Part shown: piece by piece, positions 9,322 to 18,055 of the stretch
How the letters are laid out: every line of letters begins with the position of its first letter
Numbering within the stretch: the first letter of the stretch is position 1
NCBI GenBank assembly: GCA_949298075.1
Contig: CASFVA010000021.1
Location: 1 to 41,948 of the forward strand
Reading direction: 5' to 3'
DNA length: 41,948 bases
Source of the DNA: an uncultured Lentisphaeria bacterium
GTDB lineage: Bacteria; Verrucomicrobiota; Lentisphaeria; Victivallales; Victivallaceae
The notes under the pieces: generated by a model
What the model was told of the DNA's origin: nothing
What the model saw: only the letters and a program-made list of their open reading frames with translations
Database searches by the model: none
Program-made: the position numbers and the translations under genes

Positions 9322-12300
9322 GGCTGATCCTGTTCCCGGTAGCGCCGGCCGTGAAACCAGGACAGCATCCGTTCGCGGTTGCGCTGGAAAAACGCATAAG
9401 ACGGCGGAATCAGCACGATTCCGAGCACCGTCGCCAGCAGCATACCGTAAAAAGTGGTTACGCCGATCGCCCGGCGGCTCCCGGCACCGGCGCCGGTGGC
9501 CACCACCATCGGGAACACCCCGATGACAAACGACCAGGCCGTCATCAGCACCGCCCGGTAGCGCTGACTGAACCCCTGCTGCGCCGCCGTGTTGATCGAC
9601 CGACCCGCCTCGCGCTCCTGCTTGGAAAACTCGACCATCAGAATCGCGTTCTTGCAGGAGAGTCCGATCAGCATCACAATGCCCAACTGAGCATAAATAC
9701 TGAAATCCATTCCCGACAGCAGCAACCCCAGGAAACCGCCCAGCATCGCCACCGCAAATGACGCCACCACCGGCATCGGAATGGTCCAGCTCTCATACTG
9801 TCCCACCAGAAACAAATAGCCGAAAATCAGCGCGAACGCCAGCAGAATCACAATTCGCCCCTCGTTGCCGCGCTCCTGATAACTCATATCCACCCAGTTG
9901 ACCGCGTACTCCCGCGGCAGTTTATCCCGCAGCGCGGTCTCAATCTTTTTCATCAGAAACGAACTGCTTACTCCGGGCATGCCCTGCACAAAGATCTTGG
10001 CCGACATGTTCTGGTTGAAACGGGTGATCAGCCGCGGACCGGCCATGTGCTCGATCTCGGCGAAACTGCTGAGCGGAACCATTTTGCCGGAATCATTCTG
10101 TACCATGAGCTGGGAAATGTCGTCGAGCGTGGAACGATCCCCGGCCTCGGCCTGCATCTTGACCTTGAATGAATAACCGCGCAGGTTGAAATCGTTGATG
10201 TAACTGGAGGCCAGCTTGCTCTGCAGCGTGGTGAAAATCCGGCTGACCGGCACCCCCATTGCCTCGGCCTTGTTCCGGTCGATGTTGAGGAACACCTGGG
10301 GAGTCCCCGCCTCATAACTGCTGAAAGCGCTCATGACTTCCGGCCAGGAATTGATTTCACCCAGCATGACGACCATGGCGTTGAAAAGCTCCTGGGCATC
10401 GGGTTCGCCGGTGTTGGAAAGCATGAAAGTCACTCCTCCGGTCGCCCCCAGCCCCATAATGGCCGGCGGCTGGAACACCATGACCCGGGCCGAAGGAATC
10501 CGGGAAACCGCCGCCTGAATTTTCTGCTGGATGCTGGCAATCTGAAGTTCCGGCGTCCGGCGTTCACTCCAGTCCGAGAGCGAAATGATTGAAGCGCCGA
10601 CATTTTCGCCGACACCGGCGGTGAAACTGAACCCGCTGATCGACATCACGTTTTCAACTCCGGGAATCCCGCGCACCAACGTCTCCACCTGATCCTGCGC
10701 CCGGGTGGTCCGGTTGAGCGACGCTCCCGGCGGAAGTTCAACCGAACACAGCAGCGCCCCCTTGTCCTCGTCAGGCAGAAACGACGAGTGGATGCTGCGG
10801 TAAAAGAATACGTTGCCGAAAATAACCGCCGCAAAAATCAACACCGCAAAAATCAGGTAACGCAGCAGAAAACCCGAAATCGACAGATACCCGCGACGGC
10901 TCCAGTCCAACATCCGGTTGAATCCGCGGAACAGCGGATTGGCAGCCGGCGGCTTGTTCCGCAGCAGCAGTCCGCAGAGCGCCGGACTGAGCGTCAGGGC
11001 GTTGACCGTCGACAGGCAGAGCGCAATGCACATCGTCACCGCGAACTGCAGATAAATCGTTCCGACCATGCCTCCGTAGAACGCCACCGGAGCATAGATG
11101 GCAACCACCACAAGGGTGGTGGCGATAATCGCCCCGGTAATCTGTTTCATGCTTTTGGAGGCGGCTTCCTTGGGCGGCAGATGTTCCTCTTCAATAATGC
11201 GCATGCAGTTTTCGGTGACGACGATGGCATCGTCCACCAGCGAGCCGATAACCAGAATCAATCCGAACATGGTGAGCAGATTAATCGAAAATCCCAGCGG
11301 AATCAGAAAAATAAATGTCCCGATCAGCGAAACCGGAATGGTCAGACTCGGAATCAGCGTCGCCCGCCAGTCCTGCAGAAAAACGTAGGTGATCGCCACC
11401 ACCAGCACCAGGGTCAGCACCAGGGTTTCGGCAATCTCCCGCATTGAAATGCGGATGTACTTGGTGGGATCGTAGGCGATGTGGTAATCCACCCCCCGGG
11501 GAAAACTCGGCCGGAGGCTCTCAAGCAGGGCATTGGCCCGGTTCACCACGTCAATCGCATTGGCATCGGTGTTGCGGTAAATGATCATGCCGATGGAACC
11601 GTCGCCGTTGTAGGAACTGTTGTGGGTGTAATTTTCGGCGCCCAGCTCAATCCGGGCGATGTCCCGCAGCATCACCTGGGAACCGTTCTCGCCGGAGCGG
11701 ACCACAATATTACCGAATTCCTCCACCGTTTTCAGCCGGCCCAGCGCATTGACCTTGAGCTGGATGAAGTCATTGCTGCTCTCAACTCCGACCGCGCCGG
11801 CAGCCGCCTGAACATTCTGGGACTGTACGGCAGCGGCAACATCCTCGGGCTTGATCTGCAACGCCGACATGTGCACCGGATCCAGCCAGATGCGCATCGA
11901 ATAGTTGCGCTCACCCATGATGTTGACTTCGCTGATGCCATCCACCCGCGACATCGGATCGCGAATGTTGGTGCGGATGAAGTTGGAAAGTCCGATCAGC
12001 GAGACCTCGCTGCCGTCCGTCGTGAAACTGTATGCCGACAGCATGTCGCTGGACCGCTTGAAAATTTTGATCCCGTTGTCCTTGACCACCTGCGGAAGCA
12101 TCGGCTCCGCCCGCCGGACCGCGTTCTGAACGTTGACCTGGGCGATGTCGGTGTCGATGCCGCTTTTGAAAGTGAGTTCCAGAGAATAGGTCCCCGTATT
12201 GCTCGACGTCGAAGTGAAATAGAGCAGATGTTCCAAACCGTTCATCTGCTCCTCAATTACCGTCGCCACCGTATTGGCGACCTCCTCGCTTCCGGCGCCG

Positions 12301-12452
12301 GTATAGGTGGCCCAGACCGTGATGGCCGGCGGAGCGATTTCCGGATACTCGGCAATCGGCGCCTGAAACACGCAAAGCAGACCGACCAGCACGGTCACCA
12401 CTGAAATGACAATCGCCAGCTTGGGGCGGTCAATGAAAATCTGGGAAAACAT
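9318..12452 (-). CDS. RND efflux pump, HAE-1 (AcrB-like) family
   Basis: Proton-driven inner-membrane trimeric exporter of hydrophobic compounds; 1044 aa, typical for AcrB/MexB. The N-terminus (MFSQIFIDRPKLAIVISVV) and periplasmic porter region are classic. The proton-relay residues Asp407-Asp408 lie in GSLVDDAIVV at the same numbering as in E. coli AcrB, and the partner lysine is in GLSCKNAILMVEF of TM10. The start has GGAGAAG upstream (minus strand). The adaptor gene ends 5 bases upstream, so the two are co-transcribed. No outer-membrane TolC homologue is in the window, so the pump must borrow one. The substrate cannot be told from sequence. Confidence 0.95.
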   Translation of the reverse strand: MFSQIFIDRPKLAIVISVVTVLVGLLCVFQAPIAEYPEIAPPAITVWATYTGAGSEEVANTVATVIEEQMNGLEHLLYFTSTSSNTGTYSLELTFKSGIDTDIAQVNVQNAVRRAEPMLPQVVKDNGIKIFKRSSDMLSAYSFTTDGSEVSLIGLSNFIRTNIRDPMSRVDGISEVNIMGERNYSMRIWLDPVHMSALQIKPEDVAAAVQSQNVQAAAGAVGVESSNDFIQLKVNALGRLKTVEEFGNIVVRSGENGSQVMLRDIARIELGAENYTHNSSYNGDGSIGMIIYRNTDANAIDVVNRANALLESLRPSFPRGVDYHIAYDPTKYIRISMREIAETLVLTLVLVVAITYVFLQDWRATLIPSLTIPVSLIGTFIFLIPLGFSINLLTMFGLILVIGSLVDDAIVVTENCMRIIEEEHLPPKEAASKSMKQITGAIIATTLVVVAIYAPVAFYGGMVGTIYLQFAVTMCIALCLSTVNALTLSPALCGLLLRNKPPAANPLFRGFNRMLDWSRRGYLSISGFLLRYLIFAVLIFAAVIFGNVFFYRSIHSSFLPDEDKGALLCSVELPPGASLNRTTRAQDQVETLVRGIPGVENVMSISGFSFTAGVGENVGASIISLSDWSERRTPELQIASIQQKIQAAVSRIPSARVMVFQPPAIMGLGATGGVTFMLSNTGEPDAQELFNAMVVMLGEINSWPEVMSAFSSYEAGTPQVFLNIDRNKAEAMGVPVSRIFTTLQSKLASSYINDFNLRGYSFKVKMQAEAGDRSTLDDISQLMVQNDSGKMVPLSSFAEIEHMAGPRLITRFNQNMSAKIFVQGMPGVSSSFLMKKIETALRDKLPREYAVNWVDMSYQERGNEGRIVILLAFALIFGYLFLVGQYESWTIPMPVVASFAVAMLGGFLGLLLSGMDFSIYAQLGIVMLIGLSCKNAILMVEFSKQEREAGRSINTAAQQGFSQRYRAVLMTAWSFVIGVFPMVVATGAGAGSRRAIGVTTFYGMLLATVLGIVLIPPSYAFFQRNRERMLSWFHGRRYREQDQP

Positions 12453-12457
12453 CGGTA

Positions 12458-13591
12458 TTACTTCTCCCCGTTCCGGACCGCGACGCCGCTGGCCACCGGT
12501 TCGACCTTAAAACCGGGACGGGTTTTGTGCATGCCGTCGGAAATCACCGTCTCGCCGGTTCTGACGCCGCTCAGCACCGCCTGATGTTCTCCGGAAATGC
12601 TGCCCATCCTGACGTTGCGCCGAATCACCGTGCTGTCCGGCCCGACCACATAAACGTAGTTGCCGGCGCGGTCGGTCATGACCGCCGTTACCGGAATCAC
12701 CGGATATTTGCGTCCGGAACGCGAGAGCAGAACGTTGACCAGACCACCGGGAATGAGTTTGTAATCCGGGTTGTCGAATTCGGCCCGCACGGTCAGGGTG
12801 TCAGTGGAGGAATCCACTTTGTTGTCGACGAATACCACCCGGCCGCGCCCCGGATAATTTGAACCATCCGCCAATACCAACCGGATATCCGCGTATTGCC
12901 GGGTGGCGTCAATGGAACCGAACAGTGCCAGAAAATCCCGCTGGCTGATCGCAAAATCCACGTTGACCGGGTCAATCGACACCACGGTCGCCAGCCGGCT
13001 GGAGTTGGCAGTCACATAATTGCCGGGCGAATAGGTCCCCTTGCCCATGCGCCCCTTGACCGGAGACCTCACCCGGGTGTACTGGAGATTATCCTCGGCC
13101 TCGACCAGCGCCGCCCGCGCCTGAGCCAGCTGAGCCTTGGCGGTTTCAGCCACCCGGACCGCCTCTTCGTAGGAACTGACCGCCACCGCCTGCTGGGTTT
13201 TGAGGGTGGTGTGACGCTGAAGATTGCATTCGGCGTAGTTGACTTCGGCCTCCCACTGCTGCACCTTGCCGCGAGCGGCATCGACCGCCGCCCGATAGGT
13301 GGTGTCCTCCAGTTCAAACAGCACCTGATCCTTTTCGACAAAGGCGCCATGGGGGACGTTCTGCTTCATGATATTGCCGGAAACCCGGGCGATCAGTCCC
13401 ACATCATAAACCGCTTTGATGAGGCCGACATATTTTTTGTTTTCGCCGGCCGTCATCTCACCGACGGTATCCACCTGAACCACCGCCGGGGGCATCTCGC
13501 GCCTGGCCTCGGCAGCTCCGGCGGCACATCCGAACAGGACGGCGGCCAGCATTGTGCCGCGACCTAAGAAACTGTATTTGCACACATCCAT
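12458..13591 (-). CDS. RND efflux periplasmic adaptor (membrane fusion protein)
   Basis: 377 aa. The start is ATG at 13591, because CGGAG (13607-13603) lies 11 bases upstream; a GTG at 13603 would overlap that site. The signal sequence contains LFGC, a possible lipobox, though cleavage after AEA is also possible. Adaptor domains follow in order: beta-barrel start (VGEMTAGENKKYVGLIKAVYDVGLIARVSG is the first lipoyl half, described here as two segments), an alpha-hairpin (about 110-165, Ala/Glu/Gln-rich), the second lipoyl half (YTRVRSPVKGRMGK), beta-barrel and membrane-proximal domains (PVIPVTAVM). It bridges the pump and an outer-membrane channel. It is the second gene of marR-adaptor-pump-coiled-coil. 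Confidence 0.93.
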   Translation of the reverse strand: MDVCKYSFLGRGTMLAAVLFGCAAGAAEARREMPPAVVQVDTVGEMTAGENKKYVGLIKAVYDVGLIARVSGNIMKQNVPHGAFVEKDQVLFELEDTTYRAAVDAARGKVQQWEAEVNYAECNLQRHTTLKTQQAVAVSSYEEAVRVAETAKAQLAQARAALVEAEDNLQYTRVRSPVKGRMGKGTYSPGNYVTANSSRLATVVSIDPVNVDFAISQRDFLALFGSIDATRQYADIRLVLADGSNYPGRGRVVFVDNKVDSSTDTLTVRAEFDNPDYKLIPGGLVNVLLSRSGRKYPVIPVTAVMTDRAGNYVYVVGPDSTVIRRNVRMGSISGEHQAVLSGVRTGETVISDGMHKTRPGFKVEPVASGVAVRNGEK

Positions 13592-13612
13592 GATTTTCAG
13601 CACTCCGAATTT

Positions 13613-14095
13613 TCACTGTTCGTCACGGTACGCATTGACATACCGGATGAAATCCTTAAGGAAGTTCACCATGCGCTTCTGGTTGTCCAGCGGAACCTCG
13701 CCCAGGAAATTGCCGGCAATCCGACTGAACGCCCGTTCAAACTCCGCCACAATCCGGCGACCGGACTCCGACAGCCGGATCAGCACCACCCGCCGGTCGC
13801 GCTGGTCGGAATTGCGCTCAAGCTCGCCCCTGGTCACCATCAGATCCACCATGATCGAAACCGCGCTGGCCGAGAGCTGCAACCGGTCCGCAACCATTTT
13901 GAGCGGCACGCCGTCAGGGTGTTCAACCGTCAGTCGCCGCACGGTTTTGAGCAGGCGCTCCTGGCTCAATGTGAGCGCCATCATTTTTTCAGGTTTCACC
14001 TCGGGGTGGGTGAACACCACTGCTTCGCGCAAGGCATCGGCGGCGGCAATCAGATTGCCGCAGAAATCTTTTGCTATAAGGTCCCGTTCGTCCAT
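13613..14095 (-). CDS. MarR-family transcriptional regulator
   Basis: 160 aa winged-helix dimeric repressor. The recognition-helix region is LKMVADRLQLSASAVSIMVD, and the wing carries the family signature SDQRDRRVVLIRLSESGRR. It heads the RND operon (21 bases before the adaptor ATG), the usual arrangement for a ligand-responsive repressor of its own efflux operon. Palindromes suited to MarR binding lie just upstream (14162-14199), overlapping the -35 element, which supports autoregulation. The ligand is unknown. Confidence 0.92.
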   Translation of the reverse strand: MDERDLIAKDFCGNLIAAADALREAVVFTHPEVKPEKMMALTLSQERLLKTVRRLTVEHPDGVPLKMVADRLQLSASAVSIMVDLMVTRGELERNSDQRDRRVVLIRLSESGRRIVAEFERAFSRIAGNFLGEVPLDNQKRMVNFLKDFIRYVNAYRDEQ

Positions 14096-14144
14096 ACCGC
14101 TCCAAATTTTCTGTCAGACCCGGATAAAAAAGATGAGGACGAAG

Positions 14145-14173
14145 AATATACCACCGCTTTCAGATAATTACAA
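14145..14173 (-). promoter_or_regulatory. Promoter of the marR-RND operon
   Basis: Read on the minus strand: TTGTAA (14173-14168), a 17-base spacer and TATATT (14150-14145), about 50 bases before the marR start codon. The predicted transcript start is near 14138. Confidence 0.75.
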
Positions 14174-14199
14174 TATTCTTACCATATTTTTACAATATG
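14162..14199. promoter_or_regulatory. Candidate MarR operator (two palindromic sites)
   Basis: A perfect 17-bp palindrome, CATATT-N5-AATATG, spans 14183-14199. A second, imperfect 18-bp palindrome (AGA-NN-ATT-NN-AAT-NN-TCT) spans 14162-14179 and covers the -35. The 9-mer TTACAATAT is repeated at 14168 and 14190, 22 bp apart, i.e. on the same helix face. Size and position match MarR-family operators. Confidence 0.6.
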
Positions 14200-14254
14200 A
14201 AATCGCGCCGGACCAGCTCCGCCCCGCCCCGGTCCGGATCCATGCCGCCCGGAA

Positions 14255-15427
14255 TCAGTCGCGGCCGGAACTGCCGGCCTCCTCGGCAATCATCCTCATG
14301 CGCCGACCGCCCAGCGGGAACCGGACCTGAAACACGGTGCCGCGTCCCGGTCGGGAAACCAGTCCGAATTCAGCACCGTGTTCCCGACATACCCGTTCAA
14401 TGACCATGGTTCCGATGCCGTTGCCGCCGGACCGGTTGCTGCGGAAAGCTTCAAACATGGTCTTGAGTTCCTCGGGTCGCACCCCGCGTCCGGAATCGGC
14501 GAACTCCGCCACCCAGAAACCGTTGTCGACGTAACCGAAAATATTCAGCTCCCCGCCGTTGGTCATGGCCTGAACCGCGTTGCGGATGATGTTGTAAAAC
14601 GCCTGTTTGAGCTGGGCGGCGTCTCCGGAAACCGGCGGCAGCGCTTCGGCCCAGGCGCATTTGACCTCAACTCGACGCGCTTCAATTTCCGGACGCATGA
14701 AATTGAGCACTTCCACGATCACTCCGCTCAAATCCACCGGGGCGAACACCGGTTTCCCAGGTCGCAACGCCGTGAGAAAACCGTGAACAATGCTGTCCAG
14801 ACGCTCCACCTCGCTCTTGCAGACCCGGATCATGGCGGCCGCGTCGGCATCAGCCCCCTCCGGATCTCCCAGTTCGCGCTCCAGCAGCTGGAGATTGAGA
14901 TAAAGACTGTTGAGCGGATTGCCGATTTCATGAGCCACACCGGCCGCCAACAATGACACTGCTTTACCGGTCTGACTGGCCATTTCATCCATGGTACGGG
15001 TCCGCGCGGCGGTCACGTCGCGCAGCATCACCGCCGCCAGTCCGGAGTCCTCCGGCAGCGGAACCAGATAAAGCTGAATATAGCGATGCTCAGGATAAAG
15101 CAGTTCCAGCTCCTGGCGGGCCACCCGGCTCCACTCCTCCTCGTCCTCCTGCAGAATCCGCCGCCAGTCCACCCCCTGCATCAGCTGCGGCGCCCGCAGT
15201 TTCTCCCAGTCGTCCGGCAGCGCCAGCAGTTCCCGGGCAGCCCGGTTGAAATAACGCAGCCGGAGCCGCCGGTCGATAACCAGAATGCCCTCATCCACGG
15301 AATTGAACACTGTTTCAAAAAAACCGCGTTCCCGCACCAGCCGCAGAATATAAGCCTGCCGGCTGGAAGCGTCGAGATCCTCAAATCGCTCGCTGAAACG
15401 GTCGAGAAAATTTTTCCGCACCGCCAT
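14255..15427 (-). CDS. Soluble PAS-domain sensor histidine kinase (NtrB-like)
   Basis: 390 aa without membrane segments, so it is cytoplasmic. A PAS domain covers about 35-140 (VFNSVDEGILVIDRRLRLRY). The dimerisation/phosphoacceptor domain carries the H-box AAGVAHEIGNPLNSL with His166, followed by HATPase_c with the N-box NIIRNAVQAM, G1 DSGRGV and G2 GGNGIGTMVIERV. It would autophosphorylate and pass phosphate to a response regulator, but none is in the window, so the partner is unknown. It has its own promoter, divergent from the propeller protein gene. The MarR operon starts 56 bases after its stop. Confidence 0.92.
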   Translation of the reverse strand: MAVRKNFLDRFSERFEDLDASSRQAYILRLVRERGFFETVFNSVDEGILVIDRRLRLRYFNRAARELLALPDDWEKLRAPQLMQGVDWRRILQEDEEEWSRVARQELELLYPEHRYIQLYLVPLPEDSGLAAVMLRDVTAARTRTMDEMASQTGKAVSLLAAGVAHEIGNPLNSLYLNLQLLERELGDPEGADADAAAMIRVCKSEVERLDSIVHGFLTALRPGKPVFAPVDLSGVIVEVLNFMRPEIEARRVEVKCAWAEALPPVSGDAAQLKQAFYNIIRNAVQAMTNGGELNIFGYVDNGFWVAEFADSGRGVRPEELKTMFEAFRSNRSGGNGIGTMVIERVCREHGAEFGLVSRPGRGTVFQVRFPLGGRRMRMIAEEAGSSGRD

Positions 15428-15473
15428 ATGCCGCCGCTCCCTCTTTTTTATATCAGCTGTCAGTCATGGCGAC

Positions 15474-15502
15474 AATATAACTCCGGCGACGGCATTGGTC
15501 AA
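15474..15502 (-). promoter_or_regulatory. Promoter of the histidine kinase gene
   Basis: On the minus strand: TTGACC (15502-15497), 17 bases, TATATT (15479-15474), about 47 bases before the start codon. It lies back to back with the plus-strand promoter at 15533. Confidence 0.78.
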
Positions 15503-15532
15503 GTTCCGGTTCCGGCCATCGGAGACTGCGGC

Positions 15533-15561
15533 TTGATATTGCCGGCCGGCGCGGCTATATT
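15533..15561 (+). promoter_or_regulatory. Promoter of the secreted propeller-like protein gene
   Basis: TTGATA (15533-15538), 17 bases, TATATT (15556-15561). A roughly 120-base GC-rich leader follows before the start codon at 15689; it contains GGAACG (15626-15631) and CGTTCC (15656-15661), which could close a hairpin. Confidence 0.75.
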
Positions 15562-15688
15562 ATGTGGTCGACGGAATGTACGCTTCCGGGATGCGGCCGG
15601 AGGCCCGGCCGATCCTGTCGGGAGCGGAACGCGCCCGGCTCCGCTGCCGGCCGCCCGTTCCAATCGATCAGCGAAGGGAGAAACTCTC

Positions 15689-16921
15689 ATGAAAAAAATG
15701 CCGTCGGTGCTTGCCGCCGCCGCCGTTGCGCTGTCGGGCTGGGCCGAATCCGGTTCCGCCGTCATGCTGCCGCCGCGAATTCATACCGATGACCAGCCGG
15801 AAATCCGCCGGGTGACTCCCACCGGAAAACTGATCGAGGCCAAACTGCCGGGGGCCTCCGCCTCCGGAGCTCCGGCCGGAATGGCGGCGGCCCGTCTGGC
15901 CAGACCCGGCCGGGTGTTCCGCTGGACGCCGTCTCCGGACACCAGCCGGGTCACCGGCGGAGCCGATTTGCTGGATGCCGCCCTTTCACCCGACGAAAGT
16001 CTGCTGGTGCTGGCGGAACGCATCGGCGGCGCCGGGGCGTTGAACTCCACACGCCTGCTGCTGGTCGACCTGTACGGCGGACGCATTGTCAGCAGCTGGG
16101 AAATTGAACGGCGGCGTCTGATCCGAATCGGTTTCATTCCGGGAGAAAACGACGAACTGTGGGCGGTGGCCCAGGGACAGGAGGGCGGAGCCGACCAGCT
16201 GCTGCGGATCAGCCTGAACACCGGCCGGATCGTCGCCGAATCCGGACCGCTGGCCTTCTCCGTGCTGGACGTGGCAGCGACGGAGTCCGGGCTGTGGACC
16301 GCCGCCGCCAACCATGACTTTTACCAGTTTGATCCGGCCAATCCGGCGACGCCGCCGATTCCGGTCCGCAGCCAGCTGGCCACTCCGAAGCTGCTGGCCG
16401 CCCCGGACGGGAGCAGACTGACGGTATTCGGCCCCGGGCGGCTGGAAATTTACCGGGTCATCCGGAATGCCAAACCGGTTCTGGCGTCCAGCCGTCCGCT
16501 TCCCTCCGGGTTCAACCCCGACCACGGTCTGGCGGTTACCCCGGACGCCTCCGGCGCGGTTCTGCTCGAAACCGGCGGCGCCGCCCGTCTGATCGCCGGC
16601 GACTCCGATCTGCCGCTGCTCGCCGCCGACGCCGCACCTGGCTGTTTCCATCAGGCGGCCAATCTGCTGCTCATCGGCAACCGTGCGGTCGACGGCTTTT
16701 GTCCGTTCAGCCTGCCGGCGACCGAACCCGGCAAAACGGTGATTCCGGGCAAGCTGCGACCGGACAACCGCAACGGGGTGTTCCGGATTTTCGCCCGGGG
16801 CGCTGCGGAAGCCGAAGCGGTGCTGATCGATCACCGGGCCAATGTTTATCTGCTGACTTTTTCCAGGCGCCGCGTCAAAAAACAGGCGGTGCTGATCGTC
16901 GACCGGACCGGCTTCAAATGA
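15689..16921 (+). CDS. Secreted beta-propeller-like protein, function unknown
   Basis: 410 aa from the ATG at 15689, set by AAGGGAG at 15674-15680; the open frame continues upstream to 15086 but crosses the promoter and the histidine kinase gene. A signal peptide is clear (MKKMPSVLAAAAVALSGWA, cleavage probably after GSA). The rest is beta-rich with recurring blade-like phrases such as LLDAALSPDESLLVLAE, LLLVDLYGGRIVSSWEI and LLRISLNTGRIVAES, which suggests a WD40/YVTN-type propeller of degenerate blades. No catalytic motif is seen. The C-terminal tail is basic (FSRRRVKKQ). It is divergent from the kinase; no functional link is proven. Confidence is high for the gene, low for the fold. Confidence 0.75.
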   Translation: MKKMPSVLAAAAVALSGWAESGSAVMLPPRIHTDDQPEIRRVTPTGKLIEAKLPGASASGAPAGMAAARLARPGRVFRWTPSPDTSRVTGGADLLDAALSPDESLLVLAERIGGAGALNSTRLLLVDLYGGRIVSSWEIERRRLIRIGFIPGENDELWAVAQGQEGGADQLLRISLNTGRIVAESGPLAFSVLDVAATESGLWTAAANHDFYQFDPANPATPPIPVRSQLATPKLLAAPDGSRLTVFGPGRLEIYRVIRNAKPVLASSRPLPSGFNPDHGLAVTPDASGAVLLETGGAARLIAGDSDLPLLAADAAPGCFHQAANLLLIGNRAVDGFCPFSLPATEPGKTVIPGKLRPDNRNGVFRIFARGAAEAEAVLIDHRANVYLLTFSRRRVKKQAVLIVDRTGFK

Positions 16922-16982
16922 CCGGTTTCCCCTCTTAACCGGAAACTTTTCAAATTCCAGTGATCGGAAAGGAATACTCGCT

Positions 16983-17213
16983 ATGCCGCTGTTTCGTTAT
17001 CAATGCCGGAAGTGTCAGGCCGAATTTGAACTCCTGCTCGCCCGTTTCGATTCCGAGGCCGTCTGCCCGGAATGCGGATCGGCCGATCTTGAACGCGCCC
17101 AGAACCGGATTGGCGCCATCACCCATACCGGACCGGCCGGCTGCGCCGCCCGCCGGGACTGCCCCTCCGCCGGCACCCATCACTGCTGCGGCGGCTGCGG
17201 CTGCGGTCACTGA
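16983..17213 (+). CDS. FmdB-family zinc ribbon protein
   Basis: 76 aa beginning MPLFRYQCRKCQAEFELLL, the hallmark of the FmdB/CxxC_CXXC_SSSS family. Two CxxC pairs (CRKC and CPECG) would bind one zinc. The tail is rich in Cys, Gly and His (HHCCGGCGCGH), as in many members, and could bind further metal. GGAAAGGA lies just upstream of the ATG. The exact role of the family is unsettled; the original FmdB was proposed as a regulator of formamidase expression. It sits 17 bases before rsmA and is probably co-transcribed. Confidence 0.85.
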   Translation: MPLFRYQCRKCQAEFELLLARFDSEAVCPECGSADLERAQNRIGAITHTGPAGCAARRDCPSAGTHHCCGGCGCGH

Positions 17214-17230
17214 AACCACCTGCGGCGGTC

Positions 17231-18055
17231 ATGAACAAGCAACAGCTGCTCCGCGAACTTGAAGCCATGGGCATGCGCCCGGGCCGCGGCCTGGGCCAGA
17301 ATTTTCTGCTCGACGGCAACCTGCTGGAATCAATTGTCCGGCTCGGCGCCCCCCTCCCCGGCGAGGAAGTGCTGGAGGTCGGCCCGGGGTTCGGCGTCCT
17401 CACCCGCCGGCTGCTGGAAGCCGGCGCGCGGGTAACCGCGGTGGAATTCGACCACCGGATTGCTGAATATCTGCGCGGACATCTCAATTCCGAACGCTTC
17501 CGACTGATCGAAGCCGATGCCTGCCACGTCGATTACGCGGCACTGTTTCCTCCGGGAAACGCGTTTGCGGCGATTGCCAATCTGCCCTATTCCATCAGTT
17601 CGATATTCATTGCGATCATGTCCGGACTGGCCAATCCGCCGCAGCGGATGGTATTCATGCTTCAGCGCGAGATGGCAGAACGGCTGGCCGCCGGCTCCGG
17701 AACCAAAGCTTATGGAGCGCTTTCGGTCAGAATCCAATCCCGATACCTGGTTAAAATTGAAAAAACGGTGCCGCCCGAAGTATTTTTTCCGCCGCCGGAA
17801 GTGGAATCAGCGGTGGTGTCATTCCGGCTCCGCGGCGACGGCGCGGCAACGCCTCCGGAACTGCTTGGCGGACTGGTGAAGCTGGTGTTTTCCCAGCGCC
17901 GCAAGCAGATCGGCAAGGTGATGGCGTCCAGTTACGGACGGGAACGCGCACTCGCTGCGCTGGCCGCCGCCGGACTGCCGCCGGAAATCCGTCCGGAACA
18001 GATCAGGGTTGAACAATTTGAAGTTCTGGCCCGTCAACTCAAGGAGCTGAAATGA
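17231..18055 (+). CDS. rsmA: 16S rRNA dimethyladenosine transferase RsmA (KsgA)
   Basis: 274 aa SAM-dependent enzyme that dimethylates two adjacent adenosines of the 3'-terminal 16S rRNA hairpin (A1518/A1519 in E. coli), a late check on 30S assembly. Signature LGQNFLLDGNLL at the N-terminus, SAM-binding LEVGPGFGVLTRRLLEAG, acidic VEFDHR, and the catalytic NLPYSIS motif are all present. FFPPPEVESAVVSF in the C-terminal domain is also typical. The last 4 bases overlap the nadA start (ATGA), so the two genes are translationally coupled. Confidence 0.96.
   Translation: MNKQQLLRELEAMGMRPGRGLGQNFLLDGNLLESIVRLGAPLPGEEVLEVGPGFGVLTRRLLEAGARVTAVEFDHRIAEYLRGHLNSERFRLIEADACHVDYAALFPPGNAFAAIANLPYSISSIFIAIMSGLANPPQRMVFMLQREMAERLAAGSGTKAYGALSVRIQSRYLVKIEKTVPPEVFFPPPEVESAVVSFRLRGDGAATPPELLGGLVKLVFSQRRKQIGKVMASSYGRERALAALAAAGLPPEIRPEQIRVEQFEVLARQLKELK

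Noticed and set aside
15086-15688. In-frame upstream extension of the propeller-like gene to 15086
   Set aside because: It would cross both divergent promoters and overlap the histidine kinase gene; the ATG at 15689 has a good ribosome site and begins a signal peptide.
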